Assembly (NCBI GenBank): GCA_034440575.1
Contig: JAOTOL010001597.1
Span: 2,057,501-2,121,500, forward strand
Direction of reading: 5' to 3'
Origin: Imbricaverruca yamaguchii
Taxonomy: Eukaryota > Arthropoda > Thecostraca > Neoverrucidae
DNA: 64,000 nucleotides
A program made the position numbers and the translations under genes. Shown here one piece after another: positions 59,520 through 64,000 of the stretch (position 1 is the stretch's first letter; every line of letters begins with the position of its first letter). A model generated the notes under the pieces. It worked only from the letters and a program-made list of their open reading frames with translations, was not told where the DNA came from and ran no database searches.

Positions 59520-60110
59520 TCCTAGTCCTCACTCAGTTCGGTCATATTCCTCACCGATCGCTTGTTCTCTCTGACACCAGACCAAGTCTCCACTGAGCTT
59601 AATCCAGGTCCTCACTGACCTCGGTCCAGGTCCTCACTGACCCAAGTTCAGGTCCTCACTGACCTCAGTCCATGTCTTCATGGCCTCAGGCCACGTCCTC
59701 ACGAACCTCGGTCCAAGTTCTCACTGACCTCAGTCCAGGTCCTCACTGACCCCAGTTCATGTCCTCACGGGCCTCAGTTCAGCTCCTCGCTGACTTTTCA
59801 GTCCAGGTCCTCACTGACCTCGGTCCAGGTACTCACTGACCTCGGTCCAGGTACTCAATGACACCAGTTGATATCCTGACGGGCCTCAGTTCAGCTCCTC
59901 ACTGACTTCTTAGTCCAGGTCCTCACTGACTTCAGCCCATGTCCTCATGGCCTCAGCGAACGTCCTCGCGGTCATCAGCCCAGATTTTCACTGCCTCAGT
60001 CTAGATTTTCACGGCCTCACTCCAGATCCTCACGGCCCAAGTCCATGCCTGTACTGACTTCAGTCCATGCCTTCACGGACCTCGGTCCAGACAGGCACTG
60101 ACCCAAACCG
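59520..60110. repeat. 22-bp-type imperfect minisatellite
   Basis: Degenerate units of CCTCACTGACCTCAGTCCAG throughout, with indels. Confidence 0.9.
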
Positions 60111-60164
60111 CTGCGTGCCGCATGGACCGAATCTCCTGTCAGTGTTTCACATGTCTCCACCTCA

Positions 60165-60345
60165 ACAGTCCTTCCTCTGCGCCTCCACGGTCCTTCCTTT
60201 TCGGCCTCCACAGTCCTTCCTTCTCAGCCTACATAGTTCTTCCGCTGCACCTCCACAGCCCTTCCTCCTCGCCTCCACAGTCCTTCCTCTCCGTCAGCAC
60301 GGCCCTTCCTCTGCGTCTCCACGATTCTTCCTCTCCGCGCCCACG
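60165..60345. repeat. 26-bp-type imperfect repeats (CCTTCCTCTGCGCCTCCACG)
   Basis: About seven units built on GTCCTTCCTCT..GCCTCCACA. Downstream to about 60880 the sequence is very GC-rich, with overlapping frames on both strands and no domain. 60900-61230 holds nothing recognised. Confidence 0.8.
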
Positions 60346-61238
60346 GTCCTGCGCCGCAGCCGCACGTGCTCCCGCCGGCTCGGCCTCGCCGGGCTCCGGT
60401 GCAGCCTTCACCGACGGCGGCCACACCCGCCGACAGCCCGCTCCGTGCCTGCGACCCGCGGCGCCGCGCACACCGTACTGTCAGCGGCGGCGGCCTGCCC
60501 CCGCCCCCGGCCCGGCCCGGCCCCGCCCGCGGCACACCGGCCCGGCAAAATCCCCACCTCCCAGCGGCGGCCCGCATGGCGCCAGGTCACACGCGACCCG
60601 CTCTGCACGCGACGCGGCTGGCCCGGCCGTTGCCCGGCCATCGGGCGGTGGCCGTTGCCCGGTCATCGGGCGGTGGCCGCCAGCCGGGTGTCGTGATGTC
60701 GGCCCGTGACCTGGTCACGGTGTCGGCCCGTGACCCGGTCACGGCGAGGCGTGGTGGCCGCGACATTACCGGTGGCGCAACATACGGGCTGACCGCGTGG
60801 AAGCGCCGCGATGGTGCTGGTGCTGGCGCTCGGCACTGGGAATCCTTTGAAGGCTCTTCTGAGGATCTTCGGCACCGGCTCAGCTGACAATAGGGGGAGA
60901 CCGAGTCTAGCTGATATAATTTTGGCGAAACTCAAAATAGCTCATCCGTTTGGATGGAAAGCGAATAAATAAATAAATAGAATCAATAACACTGGTCTGA
61001 GTGATTTATAAGGTTAAGGGTGTCCCAGCTGTTTTTAGGTCAGTTTTTCATGCTGATTCCGAAAATGGCATCCGTTTTGCTCGATTAGCTCGATTTTTTA
61101 AATATGTTATTTCACTCATATGAACCAAAACATTGCTCTGACTGGTTTACTAGCGAATCCGACAGAAGCATAAATAAAGGTTTAAACTCCAAACAGATGG
61201 ACCATAAGTGTATTCAGAGCGCATCCCAACAGTACACA

Positions 61239-62908
61239 CTACTGCGGAATAAATGGCCTTTTCAGGGACTTCCGACTGTGTTGAGCAGATGGGACATCCC
61301 TCTTCAGGCACCAACAACAGTCCGCCAGAAAGTTCACACCCCACCGACCTTGGTTGCGTTCTTCCATTACCCGTATGTCTGGAAGCGTTCTCCCTGCTCT
61401 TCACTGTAATCTCCACAGTTATCTGGGAAATAATATAGATGGGACCTAAGGAAGTGCATTTTTACCGACATTCGAGCACCAAGTTGCTGAAAACTGTCCA
61501 TCAACTCATCGACGACCTTCACGTATTCCGCACTTCTGTGATTACCCAGGAAGTTGGTGATGATTGACTTCAAGACCAGCCATGCAGAGAGCTCAGACTG
61601 TTCCAGACATTCTTCGAATCGAGTATCCTTCATGAGCTCCCTCATCCGAGGACCGTCGAATACACCAGCCTTCAGCTTCTCTCTGCTCACATGAGGAAAT
61701 TTCTGTCCCAAAAATGCAAATCCTCGTCCTTCTTTATCCAGTGCTTTCACAAATTTTTTCATCAAACCGAGTTTGATATGGAGTGGTGGAAGTAGGATTT
61801 TCTGTGGTTCAACCAGGGGGCGTGACTGCACGTTGTGGGAGCCAGGTTCAAGTGCACGCCTGGATGGCCGGTCGCGTTGTACATAGTGCTGTTTGTCGCC
61901 CCGACTGTCCCAGAGGCATATAAAGCATGGATATTTCGTGTAGCCGCCCTGCAGCTCAAGGACGAGACCTACTACCTTGAGGTCACCACAGATCAGCCAA
62001 CCATGCTCTTTGTAGTTCAAAGCAGAAAACAAAAGTTCCACGCTGTTATGCGTTTCCCTCAGTTGCACGGAGTGTCCATCAGGAATCGACGCGAACTTAT
62101 TGCCGTTGTTCAGAAGAACTGCCTTCAGGCTCCCACTCAAGGAGTCTATGAACAGCCTCCATTCTGCCGGGTTGTACTCTGTACCCATTCCTTCTACTAG
62201 GCCCGCGATGTTGTTGCAGTAGACTAGAGAATGTTCTTCGTCGAAGGTAAAGTATTCTCTGAATTCTTTTTCGCGATTCCGATACCAAAAGAATGTCGTT
62301 TCGGGCGCCAGCAAACGTTTCTCGCGGAGCCATGAACCCAGCAGCTGAACAGATTCCTTGGACAAGTTCAGTTCCCTCGTTAGTTCATTGAGCTCAGCTT
62401 GGTTTAACGGTACCGGTCGATCGTTCTCGGCCGGTTCATATGCACCAGACGCGTCTGCGTCCATTTCATCCCCACTAGAGTCGGAAGATGACTCGATGTC
62501 GACATCGGGTTCAGGGATGGGGACATCTGGACCATGAGGGACTGGCTTGATGGCTGATGGCACATCCGAATCTTTTACATACTTCTGTTTCTTTCGATTT
62601 ACTCCTTTCAGATCTGTCATACAAAAATAGCAGTCGGTGGTATGATCCTTTCCCTCCCGCCACACCATGGGAATACCGAGCGGCATGGATTTCCTGGTCT
62701 TGTTCTTCCAGGCTCGTAGGCCTTCCACACATGACTTGCAGCAGATATGAGGGTCAAACGGCTTGTCCCGATCACCAAGTTTCACTCCAAAATATGCGTG
62801 GTAACTCTTTTTTACAAAGTCGGTTATGCTTGCCTGGCGATCTGGTGGGGTGACCTTTACACATATGTAACAGAACCTGTCTGGATGATTTTGACACTGC
62901 CGACTCAT
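61239..62908 (-). pseudogene. Transposon-type protein gene, frameshifted near the 3' end
   Basis: The minus-strand frame 62908-61367 encodes 513 residues. Zinc-binding candidates CQNHPDRFCYIC, HICCKSC and CYFC lie in the first 105 residues, followed by an acidic linker. A long C-terminal part contains LLFSALNYKEHGWLICGDL, GYTKYPCFICLWDSR, LPPLHIKLGLMKKFV, AWLVLKSIITNFLGNHR and MSVKMHFLRSHLYYFPDN. This protein family is multicopy and uncharacterised in arthropods and other animals, and is thought to be transposon-derived. The frame ends in EEQGERFQTYG. Shifting one frame continues the family-like text DIRVMEERNQGRWGVNFLAD then CCWCLKRD, down to a stop at 61241-61239. A 4-base loss near 61395 would explain this. 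No terminal inverted repeat was found, and the gene is probably broken. Confidence 0.75.
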
Positions 62909-62976
62909 GACTTCAAATTACACCTGGAAATACACAAAAACGACATTAGAGAAGATGCATCCAGTAGGGGAGTGAT

Positions 62977-63958
62977 GAGAATTGGGACAAAAATCGGACC
63001 ACAAATTTGACACGCCGTTGCACCCGTGTCATTGCAGCGAGCGACATATTCCTGATTTCAAAGTAACCCCCAGACATTTGTGCGCCGCAAACTGAAATTT
63101 GAAAATGAAAAGTAATGAATCTACTCTGTTATTCAAGAAAAATGAAAAGTGCAATTTTAGTGAGAATTGGGACGAGTGAGGGAGTATTGGGATTGGTGAG
63201 TGAGAAATGGGACTCAAAAGGAGATTTGGGACGTGAATTAAAATAGGTAAAGGTTAGTCTGTGTTGTCCCTACTTCTTGCTAAACTAGTCCGTTAGTAGC
63301 TCTTCGACGGATGCTAAAAACATTTACTAAAATCAAATGCTTTATTGCGATATGACGGGTTAATTACAGGCTCAGTTGACAGTAGTTTCATTGAAGTAGT
63401 TTACTAAAATTTACTTACATTTACTAAAATCAAATGTTTTTTGCGATATGATGGGTTAATTACAGGCTCAGTTGACAGTAGTTTCATTGAGATAGTTTAC
63501 TAACATTTACTTACATTTACTAAAATCAAATTTCTTATTGCGATATGACGGGTTAATTACATGTAACATTACAATGGGACTGGCTGTGAGAATTGGGACG
63601 CTTGTCCCGATTCTCCCACTATCACCAATTTCCATCAAACAGATCCGTATGTCGAACACACACCAGCAAATAGCAAAAACACTTGTCAAATGTTGCAAAA
63701 TTCCATGTTAGTAATATATTCGTAATTGAACAACACATTTGATGATACCATCCCAAGAAACGAGTTATTGACGCCCCAAAATAAGAACCTTTTCCACTCA
63801 CTGTTCACATAGCCATGTTGCGCGTCGAAAAGGAAGACGGCGGTGCTTGCCAACGCTGCCGCTTGTTAATAAGAAAATATTACATAATAAAAAGCAGCGT
63901 TGGACTTGTACTTGAAAAGATAATTGCTTTGTCCCTTTTCTCCCGCGTCCCAATTCTC
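62977..63958. repeat. Scattered GAGAATTGGGAC motifs in both orientations
   Basis: GAGAATTGGGAC occurs at 62977, 63162 and 63588. Its reverse complement GTCCCAATTCTC occurs at 63947, with a one-mismatch form at 63604. Looser TTGGGA copies lie at 63187-63235. The stretch is upstream of the minus-strand transposon-type gene and otherwise has no gene. Confidence 0.75.
63321..63560. repeat. 97-bp tandem repeat, about 2.5 units
   Basis: Units start at CATTTACTAAAATCAAAT (63321, 63418, 63514) and contain GCGATATGACGGGTTAATTA and AGTTGACAGTAGTTTCATT. Confidence 0.93.
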
Positions 63959-64000
63959 ACTTCTCTCCGCTACTGATATATCATACTGCAGTATGCATAC

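Noticed and set aside
60067..60887. Overlapping GC-rich frames of up to 209 codons on both strands
   Set aside because: High GC removes stops; content is low-complexity Pro/Arg/Ala and no domain is seen.

Overview
The window is nuclear DNA from a repeat-rich arthropod. Genes are split by GT-AG introns. Two Rebers-Riddiford (RR-1) cuticle protein genes have TATA boxes and TCAGT initiators. The mobile elements include non-LTR retrotransposons, tRNA-derived SINEs and a hAT-like DNA transposon. The cuticle proteins and the abundance of minisatellites suggest a crustacean, possibly a barnacle; that taxonomic step is inference. Few host genes are present: a small secreted-protein gene in two copies, two intact RR-1 genes plus one remnant, and one Rho-family GTPase.

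Layout, left half. 1-616 is a dispersed repeat that recurs at 49711-50322. It abuts a gutted cuticle-gene remnant (619-901). At 902 a 5.3 kb segmental duplication begins (902-6160, second copy 28519-34160). Each copy carries an intronless ORF for a secreted, PAN/Apple-like protein (1065-2039 and 28682-29656), a 41-bp minisatellite rich in TGACGTCA, diverged 360-bp repeats and a TATG/TG microsatellite. 6590-8650 and 14680-17560 hold copies of a composite repeat of about 2 kb, one of them interrupted by a tRNA-derived SINE. 8812-10800 is the debris of a jockey/I-like LINE. The two intact RR-1 genes face away from each other (12349-13430 minus; 19654-21291 plus) and share exon sizes, intron phases and a 19-bp promoter block. 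22.3-25.5 kb is a decayed R2-like retrotransposon on the minus strand.

Layout, right half. 34.19-35.33 kb is a CR1-like LINE fragment. 38.34-39.35 kb is a 23-bp minisatellite. 41.0-41.46 kb has two perfect inverted repeats. 43660-46303 is a complete hAT-like transposon with an open 552-codon transposase frame, terminal inverted repeats of about 150 bp and an 8-bp target duplication. 46.5-47.05 kb is a long AG/AT/TG microsatellite. A four-exon Rho-family GTPase gene runs on the minus strand from 53100 to 48690. Minisatellites grow out of several of its exon-intron junctions and carry extra copies of the splice donors. 57.2-60.35 kb is a run of tandem repeats. 61239-62908 is a frameshifted transposon-type gene on the minus strand.

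The strongest leads are the splice-junction minisatellites of the Rho gene, the intact hAT-like element, and the CRE/AP-1-like motif arrays beside the secreted-protein and cuticle genes. No operons, CRISPR arrays or rRNA genes were seen.
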